Shown: piece by piece, positions 48,618-59,357 of the stretch | Position numbering within the stretch: position 1 is the first letter of the stretch | Layout: each line of letters begins with the position of its first letter | Source of the DNA: Antedon mediterranea | Lineage: Eukaryota > Echinodermata > Crinoidea > Comatulida > Antedonidae | Length of the DNA: 64,000 bases | Direction of reading: 5' to 3' | Assembly: GCF_964355755.1 (NCBI RefSeq) | Contig: NC_092677.1 | Span: forward strand, 9,820,601-9,884,600 | Position numbers and translations under genes: made by a program | The notes under the pieces: generated by a model | Told to the model about the DNA's origin: nothing | Databases searched by the model: none | The model's input: the letters and a program-made list of their open reading frames with translations, nothing else

Positions 48618-50017
48618 CAAATATTTTCAAGCCATTTTTGTGTTTAATGCCATGTTAGATAGAAATATCAGTCTTCTAATCTAATGTGAACGATTATATA
48701 GACAACGTCTCCAGGTGGATTGCCATCCTGAGATGAGAGTGCATCGTCTTGTAGTAATTTTTCAGTACAGTTTTTTTTGTTAATTGGTACGTAACTTTAC
48801 GATAGATTCCGAAATAGAAGATGAATGAATGTGTTTGTACAGTAAATGTTGTACTAAACTGTACCAGTCTGCTTTAGGTGCACCATTTCCATGCCATCGC
48901 ACTTGCATGCACTTATTTTTTCCTCCATGCACTATGTAAAGCAGTGACCACTTTCAGATCTATGTGGTATTGGCTTAGTCATGTTGACAGTATTCATTGT
49001 ATGGATTTTTTTCAAAATATACATAAACCTGTTACAGTACATTACCACATCTAATACCCATAGCATTAAACATTATTAGATATGACCTACAGTATGTTAC
49101 TTCATGTCACAGATTACATTAAACAGACATTAACATTAGTTTACCCATCCCAGTTGTTACCAAAAAACCCCCAATGCATGGAGTCTACTAATTATTTTTA
49201 TCCCAGAACTCCTTGACCTTTTATCCTAAACATTAGGTACAGTAATTGACTTTGTAACGTTTGAGACAAACAGCATGTCATATGAATCAGGCTGACTCCA
49301 ATGTACAACAAAATCTGTTACCCCAATCTAGACACCTGTTGCACACTATTGCTAACCCTGACATATTCATCACAAACACTCAAGCAGGCCTGTTGCAGGT
49401 CAGTTAATTTTACGATATAAATAAATATAGTATTTTGATAATGTTTTTACTAGTCAGCAATACTAAAGTTAGCTGTTGCACAACCTTGTACTTTGCGGTT
49501 GTTAAAAAGAGACAGACATTTACCGCTAGATTAATTTCATAATAGCATTCATTAAGTACCCATTCACACTCATATGCGAGGTGTTACGTAATTCCTGAAT
49601 TTAAGAGCAATGCGCTTCTCATTGTAAAAAAACGATAATTAAAAGACCTTTAGTATATGACTAATTCTTCCATGATATTGACTGGTCTCCAGCTCATTGA
49701 GAGAATTTTATAAGAAATGAAGAAAAAGGGAAATAAATTTAAAGGAAAAAATAATAATAGCTGTGGTGTACTATAAACTACCCCCTCCCATTCCCAATTG
49801 CCCAACAAGTAACAACTTAACATGCATATTTAGTCTAATGTGGCATCACAACCCATATGTGCAGATCTGTGATCTTTCGTAACTCTTCTATGTACTTTTC
49901 TGAATAACTTAACCAAGCAGACCTACATAAACAAATAATGTAAATTCCTTCCATATGTCTGCATACTGTAGGTGCCTTGAATGTTTAACATCGAACCTAA
50001 TTGATGAAACTTAATAA
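48618..50017. other. AT-rich stretch, no supported gene
   Basis: No repeat or protein-like frame was recognised. Confidence 0.4.
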
Positions 50018-50871
50018 GGGCCTGTTTCTATTGAAAAATAAAAAAAGAACGGTTTTTTGGAAACCGGTTTCGGTTGTTGTTTATAAATAAAGATCGCGTT
50101 GCAGCTCAATTTTTACTCCAATAAAACCGGTTCCGTCCATGTGCGTTCGTTATGAATGACGTCATTATATACACCACAATGCAGTTCGTTAGGCGGAAGC
50201 GCGATTTGATCGAGGTCATGTTTACTTTTTTTCGCATAGCGCGATCCCCAAGAAATAGCATCCATTTCATAATAGAAGGGGGAATTATACCTGAAACGTT
50301 ATTGTGGTCCTTGGTTAAAGTATAGGTACGTCGCACCCTCTGATATTGTCAAGTTGAACTCGTCTATTTTTCACACGCTTTACAATATTCTTAAAAACAT
50401 GTAGGCGCGGCCTATAATACGTGAGTCTTTCTTCCGACTCCCGACAAGTCCCCTCATCTTCTTTCCTTCACATATTTTTTACGAACCTCGTAATGGCATC
50501 GGTCAACATTTTTTATTTAAATAAAATACTCACTATCTAGAGAAATAAAAATGACTTAGGCCTAGGTCCTATCGCGCGAGTTTGACTGCGAGTTGACCGC
50601 AATCATCCCAGTGCAGCAGACTGCAGAGTTCAGTTTTTGGGGTCAAATTGAGACCGCGATTGTGTTGCAGCTAAAAATTGCTCCGCGGAAACCGGTTTCA
50701 GAACGGTTCTTTGCGATCGAGACCGCAATCAATTGGGGTTTTTGAAACCGTTTTTAAGATCGGTTCTTTTTTGTGGTTTTTTGTGGGGACCCATTTCTGC
50801 TGGCAAGAAAAAACGGTTCTTGAAAAGAACGGTATTCAAAACCGTATTCTCTGCTCTATAGAAACAGGCCC
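50018..50871. mobile_element. 854-bp PIF/Harbinger-like element
   Basis: Left GGGCCTGTTTCTAT; right, on the opposite strand, GGGCCTGTTTCTATAG. It is flanked by direct TAA repeats (50015-50017 and 50872-50874), the 3-bp signature of PIF/Harbinger. Both subterminal regions are crowded with AACCGGTTT and GAACGGTTCTT motifs on both strands, next to GCAGCTAAAAATTGCTCC and GGACCCATTTCTGCTGGCAA. No complete protein is visible; the minus frame 50106-50336 has no recognised domain. Confidence 0.78.
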
Positions 50872-52495
50872 TAAGTAATTTGATATCTGCATTTAAGTTT
50901 CCTTAAAATGTTGATCTTTACTTCGTTCTGTTCCTGTTTAATACAACTACATAGAACTTGTGGGAGTCTACATTCATATGCAGGGGCCTCAGTACTACGG
51001 AACGTCTGTAATACTAAGGAAAACCTACAAAAGTGGAAGATAAATAGTGCAGCAGTCCAGTACATAGAAACTACGCAAAATTATGATTTTGGCCTAAAAT
51101 GTTTAATATATGTATATATCTACCTATTACCAAGCTTTTTTAGGAGGTTTTTGAGCGAAAAAGTCTTTCTGAAACGACCAATAACCAATTAATTTCTTTT
51201 TGCCAATTATTGTTAATCATATGATTACTGTAATGTTGAAATTCTCTATGGAGATTCTAAATAATTACTCGATCACATTTCTAATAGAATTGAGAGAGAA
51301 AAATGTGGTTTGTTAAAGGTACAACATTGACGTAGACTATGTCAAAAGGTCAGAAGCAGGTCAATAGCTAATGACTTTATTGCGTAAATAAACAATATGT
51401 CATGATATATTAATTTATTTTTCCAATGATTTAATAGAAATCCCAGTATGGCTTCAAAGATAAACTTGCTCTGTCTTGAGGGAGTAGAGATGAGCTGAAG
51501 GAAGAGGATATAGGTGCGGCTAGTCTAATTCTTAGGGCAGTCTAACCTTATGGGAATTCAAGTTCACAAGGGATGTAAAATTGGGGATTTTTTCTACATG
51601 GGCGTTGACAGGATTTGGTGGGAGTGGGTTCAAAATTGGGTCATAGTAAATTTCATTTTAATTTTATTTCGGATACGAAGTTACAAAATCAATTGCATAC
51701 ATGAATTATTTGGAAATTAATTTTCATTTTGATATAGTCTGACGAAATATTAGTTCATTATTTTATTTTAGCTTTCAAAAGTGGGGGGGGGGGGGGCGTG
51801 CTCTGAGCTCTATCCCTGTATCCTCCCTCCCCCCCCCTTTTTTTTTTGTAAGAAGGGGTTGATTATTTTCACATTTCTAATTAACCATTTTGTATCATTG
51901 TGTCATATTTTGGTAAAGTAATCAAGTTAATAATAGCAGCTATTAGGTTTAGGAACAAAACTATGATGAGTGCACTTAACAACACAACAACAATTTACAA
52001 ACAACGGGTCATTAATTTATGACCAACAAATTTACCCTTCCCCTCTCTACATGCCACCCTTCAATCCTGTGCTAAAGTCATTATTCTTTATTAGTAACAA
52101 TAATTACACTACTGAATGTTTTTCCCAGTCACAAACAAATGCATGTTTAAGGTAGCGTGTCGTAGAAGTACATGGTCCGTTGTGCGACTAATTGTGCGTA
52201 CCATTGCCTAATGACCGAATACATGTTAAAAAACAATTTTATGTCAGTCGAACAGACTTTTTTTTATGTGTAATTGTAGTAATTATGCAGCAGTATGATA
52301 AATTACATTTTCATAGCAGTTTCACTTCTGATAATTTTTTTTATTTTACTTCATATCAAAGGAAATATGACAGGGGTTATTATATTTCAATATAACATGC
52401 TATTATATCTCAATTAATTTTTTTTTTTAAGTCAGTGGGTTATAAGAGTAATGTATTTCTGCTACTTAATAATCGTACATCATAAAAGTCGATCC
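50872..52495. other. Stretch with paired G and C runs
   Basis: A run of 14 G (51783-51796) and a C-rich run (51822-51837) followed by T lie about 30 bp apart and could pair or form four-stranded structures. The frames at 50908-51192, 51970-52155 and 52192-52395 were not called. Confidence 0.45.
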
Positions 52496-52945
52496 CTAGG
52501 GTTGTCCACTGTATAGGGTGTCCACTGAATAGTGATGTCCCCTGCATAGGAGTTTAGGGTTGTCCACTGAATGGGGGTGTCCACTGTATAGGGATGTCCA
52601 CTGAATAGGGGTGTCCACTGTATAGGGATGTCACCTTAATAGTGGTGTCCCCTGTATAGGGATGTCACCTTAATAAGGTTGTCCCCTGAATAGGGTTATC
52701 CCTTGAATAGGGGTATCCCTTGAATAGGGGTATCCCCTCTGCATAGGGACGACCACTGAATAGGAGTGTCACCTCTGCATAGGGAAGTCCACTGAATAGG
52801 GGTGTCCCCTGCATAGGGACGTCTACTGAATATGGGTGTACCCTGCATAGGGACACCACAGAATGGGGGTGTTCCTTGCATATGGATGTACACTGAAGAG
52901 GGATGTCGCATGATTAGCGGTGTCTCCTGCATAAGGGTGTCCTAT
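52496..52945. repeat. 18-19 bp minisatellite, about 24 copies
   Basis: Units follow the pattern GTGTCCACTGAATAGGG or GATGTCCCCTGTATAGGG with variable middle bases. The word set (GTCCCCT, TATAGGG) matches the dispersed repeat at 14955-15110 and 54770-54930. The overlapping minus-strand ORFs (repeats such as PYAEGIPLF) are artefacts. Confidence 0.92.
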
Positions 52946-54204
52946 ATTGTCTTATATTATTACAGATATTTTCTATACACAACATAGTTTAGTATTCAGT
53001 GTTTTTGCTTTTAATATAGTATAATATTCTCTAGAACATAAGGAAAATCATTTGTTTTGTTCCTTGCTAATTGTTATCTCTTTTCCAACTGGTGCTTTAT
53101 AAATTAAGTACTATCTCTGTTTAAGGAAAAGCATTACAAATTCTTGTAATGGATTATTACAAGAGTGGTAAAGTAATTAGTGGATACAACTCATTATTGT
53201 CAAAATAGACTACAAAAATAAAAGAGGAAAACAGGTTCCAAAGAAAACATGGTGAAATAAAGTGTAAATAATCTTTATTTAAGAAAAACCTATATATATT
53301 TCATATTTCATATTTAAAGGGCAAATAAAATTGTTACAAAAAATTTTTATTGCTTTTATATTTTATTTACTGAAAATTTTGGATACATTTGCGTGCACAC
53401 AAAATGCTGATGCATTTCATGCAATTAAGAGGATGTATTAAGAGGATGTATTCTATGCATGAATATGTGAATATTTTGGGTGTATTGGAACATTTTGAAA
53501 ATCATTAAAACTCTATTTGATATAATAATTGAAGCCCCTAAATTAAACTGTGTTTATATACCAACAAAATTAGAGGAACTATTAGCCTGACATACTGTTT
53601 GTTAGCTCTGCTACCATATGTAAACTATGAAATGTTTTTTAATGTCTTTGGCGGAATAATAGGATAAAAGTCCAGATGGTATTTCTGGCTTGATGATACT
53701 ACTAATGATTATCGTGAACAGATGGCAAATAGGACTTTATTTCATGGCTTCATTTACTTTTTCAACTGTTTCCAGTCTGGGTGGAACCAAAGAAAAGTAG
53801 GAAAGAAGTGTCCGGAACTGTAATACCATTTATATAGCAATTACTAGAGATAATGGATTAAAACCATGTTTTTGTATTTCTGTGCTTGTCAAACCAGATC
53901 TCATGTGGGGCCTATGGTTCATTGATTGCATTGTGACCCTACACGCAGTATAAATAATATTTAACCATGAGAGATAATAATAGTTCATCCCTATGGTTTA
54001 ACTGTAGTCAACAAGGCTGTAGGATTTCTTTTATTCTTAAAGGTTAGTTGGGCCCATTTACGATCACCACTGCTATAGTTACTTGTTTGAATAGGACACT
54101 CTCGAAACCCCCTGGTTATGATCTTGGTGTTGCATTTAAATGCATTCAGTTCTACCTAGTACTGTAGGCCTACTTCTATATAATAGCAGAACATTTTTTG
54201 ATAG
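52946..54204. other. AT-rich stretch, no supported gene
   Basis: Only a 13-bp tandem duplicate (AAGAGGATGTATT, 53427-53452) was noticed. Confidence 0.4.
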
Positions 54205-54328
54205 CAGGGCCGTAGCCACGACCAGTATGGTTGGTAAGGTTTCAACCTGACCACTTTTTCGCAGAAGTCTTTGCACAGAGGATTATTCCCTCTTGTTGCA
54301 ACAACTGAACCTCGTAGCTACGGCACTG
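54205..54328. mobile_element. 124-bp hAT-like MITE
   Basis: Left CAGGGCCGTAGCCACGA and right, on the opposite strand, CAGTGCCGTAGCTACGA are 17-bp inverted ends differing at two positions. GATAG flanks both sides (54200-54204 and 54329-54333). The CAGNG termini resemble hAT elements, but the direct repeat seen is 5 bp rather than the usual 8, so assignment is tentative. Confidence 0.72.
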
Positions 54329-54769
54329 GATAGTACTGATTATATTCTGAAGATACACATGTGAAACAAAATGTTTAATTTTGAAATTTGAAGTACGACT
54401 GTGCAACAACTACGGTATGTTTGCTATTTTTCCTCAAACTTTACGTGTCATATTTGACAGGGATTTTCCTATTCACAATTTTATCTAAAACTCATTAAGA
54501 TAAATCCGCATGATATTACTATTTCTGCGGTATTCTGGACAATTAATCTTTTGTTCTGGGATCAATTGTGCATTTCCGTGTTTCCTAACCTGCCATTTGT
54601 TGAGGAAACAATTAATTTACAAAGTTCCTTTTTTATTGTATCTATGTATAGTTGGTAACGGAACAGATGAAAGTTTATCTCCAAGTACATCCTGTTAAAT
54701 ATTATAATGATATCAACAAATTTTTTACAATTATTGGAAATAGAAGAATCGTTGACCCTTCTTTTCAGA
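54329..54769. other. Stretch without recognised features
   Basis: The frame at 54510-54698 plus was not called. Confidence 0.4.
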
Positions 54770-54930
54770 CATCTATTCGGGGGACAAACCTATAAGGGGA
54801 CACTTCCACCTTGAAATGAATGAGGGGCAATACAGTTTTAACACTACGACAAACCCCTGTTTAGGGGATACCCTATTTATTATGGAGACACCACTATGGG
54901 ACACTATTGAGTCCTGTGTGTGTCCCTTAA
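54770..54930. repeat. GGGGACA-type dispersed repeat
   Basis: Contains GGGGGACAAACCTATAAGGGG, then ACACTTCC, then ACCCCTGTTTAGGGGATACC, then ATGGAGACACCACTATGGGA. These are diverged versions of the 52496-52945 unit at looser spacing. Confidence 0.5.
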
Positions 54931-54944
54931 AATTGGTTCTAATG

Positions 54945-55075
54945 TAGTATGATACTAGGCAGACTTGGCCTAGTATGATACTAGGCAGACTTGGCCTAGT
55001 ATGATACTAGGCAGACTTGGCCTAGTATGATACTAGGCAGACTTGGCCTAGTATGATACTAGGCAGACTTGGCCT
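54945..55075. repeat. 26-bp tandem repeat, five copies
   Basis: Five near-perfect copies of a unit starting TAGTATGATACTAGGCAGAC and ending TTGGCC. The first 14 bases are almost a palindrome. Uniform copies suggest recent expansion. Confidence 0.96.
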
Positions 55076-55575
55076 CAGTAGGTGTAGTTATAGGATAGCT
55101 CTTACTGTAATTACATGTATCGTTACCTTCCCGAAAGAGTCACTTGCATACAAACCAAATGGGGTGGTGCAGCAACACTTTGAGACATGCGGCACTTGCG
55201 CTACATGTTTTACTGAACCCCAACGTTACTTTTTTTGGAAGACTTTTTAGTAACAGTTCCTAATATAATATGAAGTGATAAGATAAAACCTGAACTGTTA
55301 CCACAATGACAAAAGAATCATGTCAATTATTACTGTCATCTTTCCTGATGGTTATTGCTGCTTACATTTCTTCCATGTTTCTGATATTGATAAGCAAGTC
55401 AAATACCAAGGTATTTCCACAAAGCCAAGGAATCGTGTCAATTATTATTGTGTCATCCTTCCGGCTAATTAGCCAACTAAGTGCCTACTAATAATTTAAC
55501 ACATGTGGTAAAATGTCAGGCTGCAAGTGAAGTCAAGGCTAATTGGTTATACATATTAAAGATGCACATACTGTG
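55076..55575. other. Stretch without supported gene
   Basis: The frames at 55053-55250 (starting in the tandem repeat) and 55306-55491 have no domain signal. Confidence 0.4.
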
Positions 55576-55923
55576 GGTCCTGTTTCTGCTGCAAAAATAT
55601 AACCAGTTGATAACTCTGTGAATGAATTAATTACCCCATTTATTTGTCAGCAGAAACAGGACAAATTTTCAGTAATTAAATGGAATCCTGAACTAACGAT
55701 TAAAATGACCCGGCTGGTTATTGCTCTGCCATAATTGAATTGACTGCCATACCCAATTGCATTTTGGGTACTGTTAATGATTTCCGTCAATGACCACCCA
55801 CTGATTTAAATTGTTATTTAGGAGTATAAATTGAGCTCAAATGCAGTCGATATAAAAATTATATTTTAAATCTATTTTGAAATAAACGGTTTATTCGGCA
55901 CTATATGTAGTAGAAACAGACCC
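55576..55923. mobile_element. 348-bp TTTCTGCTGC element with 8-9 bp flanking repeat
   Basis: Left GGTCCTGTTTCTGCTGC; right, on the opposite strand, GGGTCTGTTTCTACTAC. An internal reversed copy, GTCAGCAGAAACAGGAC, lies near 55648. The motif next to the left end is AACCAGTTGATAACT. CATACTGTG occurs on both sides (55567-55575 and 55923-55931), an 8-9 bp direct repeat that fits hAT-type insertion better than the TAA seen at the 50.0 and 58.6-kb relatives. Confidence 0.7.
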
Positions 55924-56539
55924 ATACTGTGAGAAGAAAAAAGGTGTCGTTTGAGTGTTGGTGGTTTTGAAATTGTAATTACTCTACTGCATAGTTGACC
56001 CAATTTTCAAAGCCCTTTCATTTTAAAACGGAATGAATATAATTATGGTTATTTTTTATGTCTTATTCATAACAAAATCATCATCTTCCATAAGTCTGGC
56101 TCTTGTCCTACAATATTTAGTTATTTATAATACTTTTATAACATGTGCATTTAAAAATCTCTCTTTAAATCATTAACGAGATTCGCACATGTATGCGAGT
56201 TGGATTTCATATTCTGTTATTTTCATCAAGAGTTCAGTGCAATCTAAAGAGGAGACAATTTGACTGATATATACTGAGGAAGTAAGTAGAATCTACTTGC
56301 GAGTTTATCGGGCTAAAGGCTTTATCATTAGAAGGGGCGCACCCGTTGTTATTATATTGTTTTATAAAGAGGATGTTTTTCGTTTTATACTGCATTTGTA
56401 AATGCATTAAATAATAAGCACTTATTTATCTATGTTAGAGGTACGCTAAGTCTATTTGTTACTCATTTAGAAATCTGCTATTCACTACATGCTGTACAAA
56501 AGTGAAATGCTTAAATTTATTTGTGATGGTGAGTCCCGT
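55924..56539. other. Stretch without recognised features
   Basis: No supported frame or repeat. Confidence 0.4.
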
Positions 56540-56762
56540 GTTCTCTGAACGTAGGGGAATGAGCTGTTAGGAGCTCATTGTACTAAGCCTCGGCATTATG
56601 TGGTAGGGTCGTAGCCAGTTCCTTTCCATGCCGCCTTTTTTCTCCCTAGTATTTTCAACCAGGTACTCATTTACAGCTGAGTAGACTGGGAGTCCTGAAT
56701 TGAAGCCGGGTCTATCTGTATAACAGTCAAGTGTCCTCACCGCTCGGCTATCCAACTCCTGG
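56540..56762 (-). repeat. tRNA-derived SINE, minus strand
   Basis: Reading leftward from 56760 there is a tRNA-like head of about 72 nt. GGAGT at the start can pair with ACTCC at its end, the A box is TAGCCGAGCGG (56740-56750) and the B-box region is GGCTTCAATTC (about 56698-56708). A body follows with GAGTACCTGGTTGAAAATAC and CTGGCTACGACCCTACCAC, ending near CTCATTCCCCTACG. The T loop departs from consensus and a long non-tRNA body follows, so this is a SINE rather than a tRNA gene. The 84-codon minus frame across it is spurious. Confidence 0.8.
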
Positions 56763-57737
56763 GATTTGTAATAATATAAATTAACTCCAAAAATAAAGTG
56801 AGGCAAGTCATTATGATTCAATATGGTGGTACTGTACCTATAAATATGTCACTCACAGTGTGTAAGTAATATCATGGAGGAAATATACAGTATATTTCCT
56901 CCATGTTAATATGAAGATGAACAAATAAAGTTCAAAATATTTAGTGGACCCTTTGCGAATTTCAAAAATTCATTTGAAAATATCTTTTATATTGCACATA
57001 TCACATTGTGGTTTTTGGATTGGATGTAAATTTAAACCTTTTTTTTACCATATATCTTTCCCAAAATTTGCTATTATAGTTCTTAGTGCCATAATTATAA
57101 AATGCAACACTATCTGAAATCTGCCAAATTTACCTGGACTATCTAAATTTAGATTTCAAAATTGTAATATTAATTAACTACAGTACTTTTGTTTTAGTTT
57201 AAATCCTGATTGTATGTACATTTTTTGTATAGTATACCCCTATGGAATAATGGATCAGTCCTGCAAATATATCAGGCATGTCTGTATTGATTGTAATGTA
57301 TTTATTTATGTCAGTGTAATAAGCAAGGCATACACTCGTATTCTAACACAAACTAATGCATGGATAATATTTATTGTATGTTGGGAACTACTAAGAGATG
57401 GTAAGTGGGTAAAGAGATAGTGTAGGCTATAAGAAATGGATTGTTCATTGTATGAAAAAGCCTTGTACAAACGAATGAAGTGAAATGACAGTTGATGTGT
57501 CTTGTATGTTATAGTAGTAGTAGGTAGGTAGGCAAGGCTGTTACATTACAACAAAAGTAACCTAATCTATAACAACCTACACAATATACGTTATCAGCTA
57601 AGTTTCATTGATATTTCAGAATAGGATATTTATTGATATGTTGGGCTGATAGTAAACACTTGTATTATATATATTTTTACTCTGGTAATTGTGCGCACTG
57701 TAATTTTACAGTAACAATGGTACAGACAGCAGAAGAA
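56763..57737. other. AT-rich stretch, no supported gene
   Basis: Apart from the palindrome at 56873-56905, nothing was recognised. The frame at 57214-57420 was not called. Confidence 0.4.
56873..56905. repeat. Perfect 33-bp palindrome
   Basis: 16-bp arms (CATGGAGGAAATATAC and its exact reverse complement) around a single A. It could extrude as a cruciform or fold as a hairpin in RNA. Confidence 0.95.
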
Positions 57738-57842
57738 CAGTGTCGTAAACACAGTGGGCAAAGGCTGGATAGATGCTCTGGGCCTGTTAAGCTCAGGGGC
57801 CTCGGGTTTACCCAGTGAGCGCTCATAGCCGTTACGCCACTG
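57738..57842. mobile_element. 105-bp hAT-like MITE, parent of the 110-bp satellite
   Basis: Left CAGTGTCGTAA; right, on the opposite strand, CAGTGGCGTAACGGCTATGA. The interior TTTACCCAGTGAGCGCTCAT and the TAAGCTC-CAG-GGCC order match every unit of the 12.8-13.6 kb satellite and the right half of 1836-2024. No flanking duplication is evident. The plus frame 57633-57818 runs through it and is not a gene. Confidence 0.65.
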
Positions 57843-58584
57843 CTGCTGATAAAGTATAATAAGATATGATTACACTATATGTCTTGTTTACATGTTTTTT
57901 TCTTACGGGATGTAGGCAATGTTACGTTTTAACTTGTTCTCTGTTTAAATGTGGGTTAACGTTTCATCGGATGTTACCTCTGAAAATGTTGAATGGGAGT
58001 ACATCAGAGTTATATCGGAGTCAAAGATACAAGGGTATAAAGAGAGTTGTATGCTGATTTAAATCGTGTGCATATCAACACAGCTAATGATATAGGTAAA
58101 CATTATGAAAATAATTACTTGGAACCAACAGCGTAAAGTCTATTTCAAAAGCATTAGCAACTGTATTCAGAATCATCACTAAACTATGCTACATTAATTC
58201 TGTAATTTCTGATTTAATACCATAAAATGTTATTCCTGTATTATGGATGTAAATGCCTACTTGACCTAATTTCCCATAAGCTTGATTAGTTAATAAACAG
58301 CTTGATAGGTGGTAAGAAGAGGCACAGTTAAACGTTGAGATTTATGTCATAATATAATCCTGTATTTCTAAATTTATTCATGCTATAAATATTTTAGTAG
58401 TGTTGTTATAATCGCGCCCTGGGATAATAAGCAGCCCTAATGTTGAGTAATTTTCATGGAAGTAGGGCGACCTACTAATTTGTTTCTTGGTTCATACCAA
58501 ACTTGACCCATCTTTGTTTGCTTTAGGGATCATGTCAAAATTATTTGCTGCAGTAACTTTTTATTTGTTTAATGAAGTCAGTAA
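57843..58584. other. Stretch without supported gene
   Basis: The frame at 57866-58057 has no domain signal. Confidence 0.4.
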
Positions 58585-59357
58585 GGGCCTGTTTCTGCTG
58601 CAACTGCTCAAAATACGGTATAAAAATATGGTATTTTTTATACCGTATTTTTTAGTACCCCGTTTCTGCTAACAATACTTCTTGGGTGGTCGTGTTAAAT
58701 TTCATCTTTTTTACCCAAATTGCCATTCATTTATTTGATCGATAATTAAAAGTCGCAATAGAGGAAGTTTTACGTCTCACTTTCAACAGCCTAGCCCTAG
58801 TGAAAGAGATGTTGTGAGAGCACAGAAAACATCGTAATGGGGACAATTAATTCGTTCCAAGTTCCCCGAGTTATTGTATTTTGCAATGTTGTACTGCTTT
58901 CGCAGGCTCTTCAGCTTTGAGTTTACTTGCTTTGGAGACAAGTCTATTCCATACTCCTGCTTTATTTTTTTAGAAATGTTTTTATAAATGTGGTTGTCCC
59001 TTTTATTACCTTTTAGTTGGCCAGACATTTTAGCTTCCCCACACACATTTATTTAGTAAAACTGTGACGTCTTCGCTCCACATTTTCGCCGAATATATCT
59101 ATACACGTGTGTAAAGCAGCTGACAGCGACAGAAAATAAAAACACGAATGTTGACCTTTTGTCATGTAAAAAAAAATACGGTATTTTTTATTGGCAGCAG
59201 AAACGGGTACAAAAATTTTGTGGGGAAAATACGGTATACAAAATACGGTATATTTTTTATGAGCGCAGTTTCTGCTGCCAAAAATATACCGTATATATAC
59301 GGTATTCAAAAAATACCCTATAATATACAGTATTTAGTTGGCAGCAGAAACAGGGCC
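58585..59357. mobile_element. 773-bp PIF/Harbinger-like element with Myb/SANT relic
   Basis: Left GGGCCTGTTTCTGCTGCAA; right, on the opposite strand, GGCCCTGTTTCTGCTGCCAA. It is flanked by direct TAA (58582-58584 and 59358-59360). Second, inner copies of the terminus lie at 58665-58676 and 59193-59207 and again near 59268-59280. Between them are repeated ATACGGTAT / ATACCGTAT motifs on both strands. The central part carries a minus-strand coding relic. The plus frame 59148-59360 and minus frame 59049-59309 are artefacts of the subterminal repeats. Confidence 0.82.
58783..59083 (-). pseudogene. Myb/SANT-like DNA-binding protein of a Harbinger element, frameshifted
   Basis: Starts at the ATG at 59083 with MWSEDVTVLLNKC, then shifts frame in the GGGG run near 59039 and continues NHIYKNISKKIKQEYGIDLS, PKQVNSKLKSLRKQY, and a CPHYD block before the stop at 58783. 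The order (leading Trp, IYKNISKKI helix, QVNSKLKSLRKQY recognition helix, then a CP-Y-D block) matches the Myb/SANT-like or MADF-type second protein of PIF/Harbinger transposons, which binds subterminal DNA and helps the transposase. One extra base in the G run and a stop soon after in the first frame make it non-functional as written. No DDE transposase was found nearby. Confidence 0.72.
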
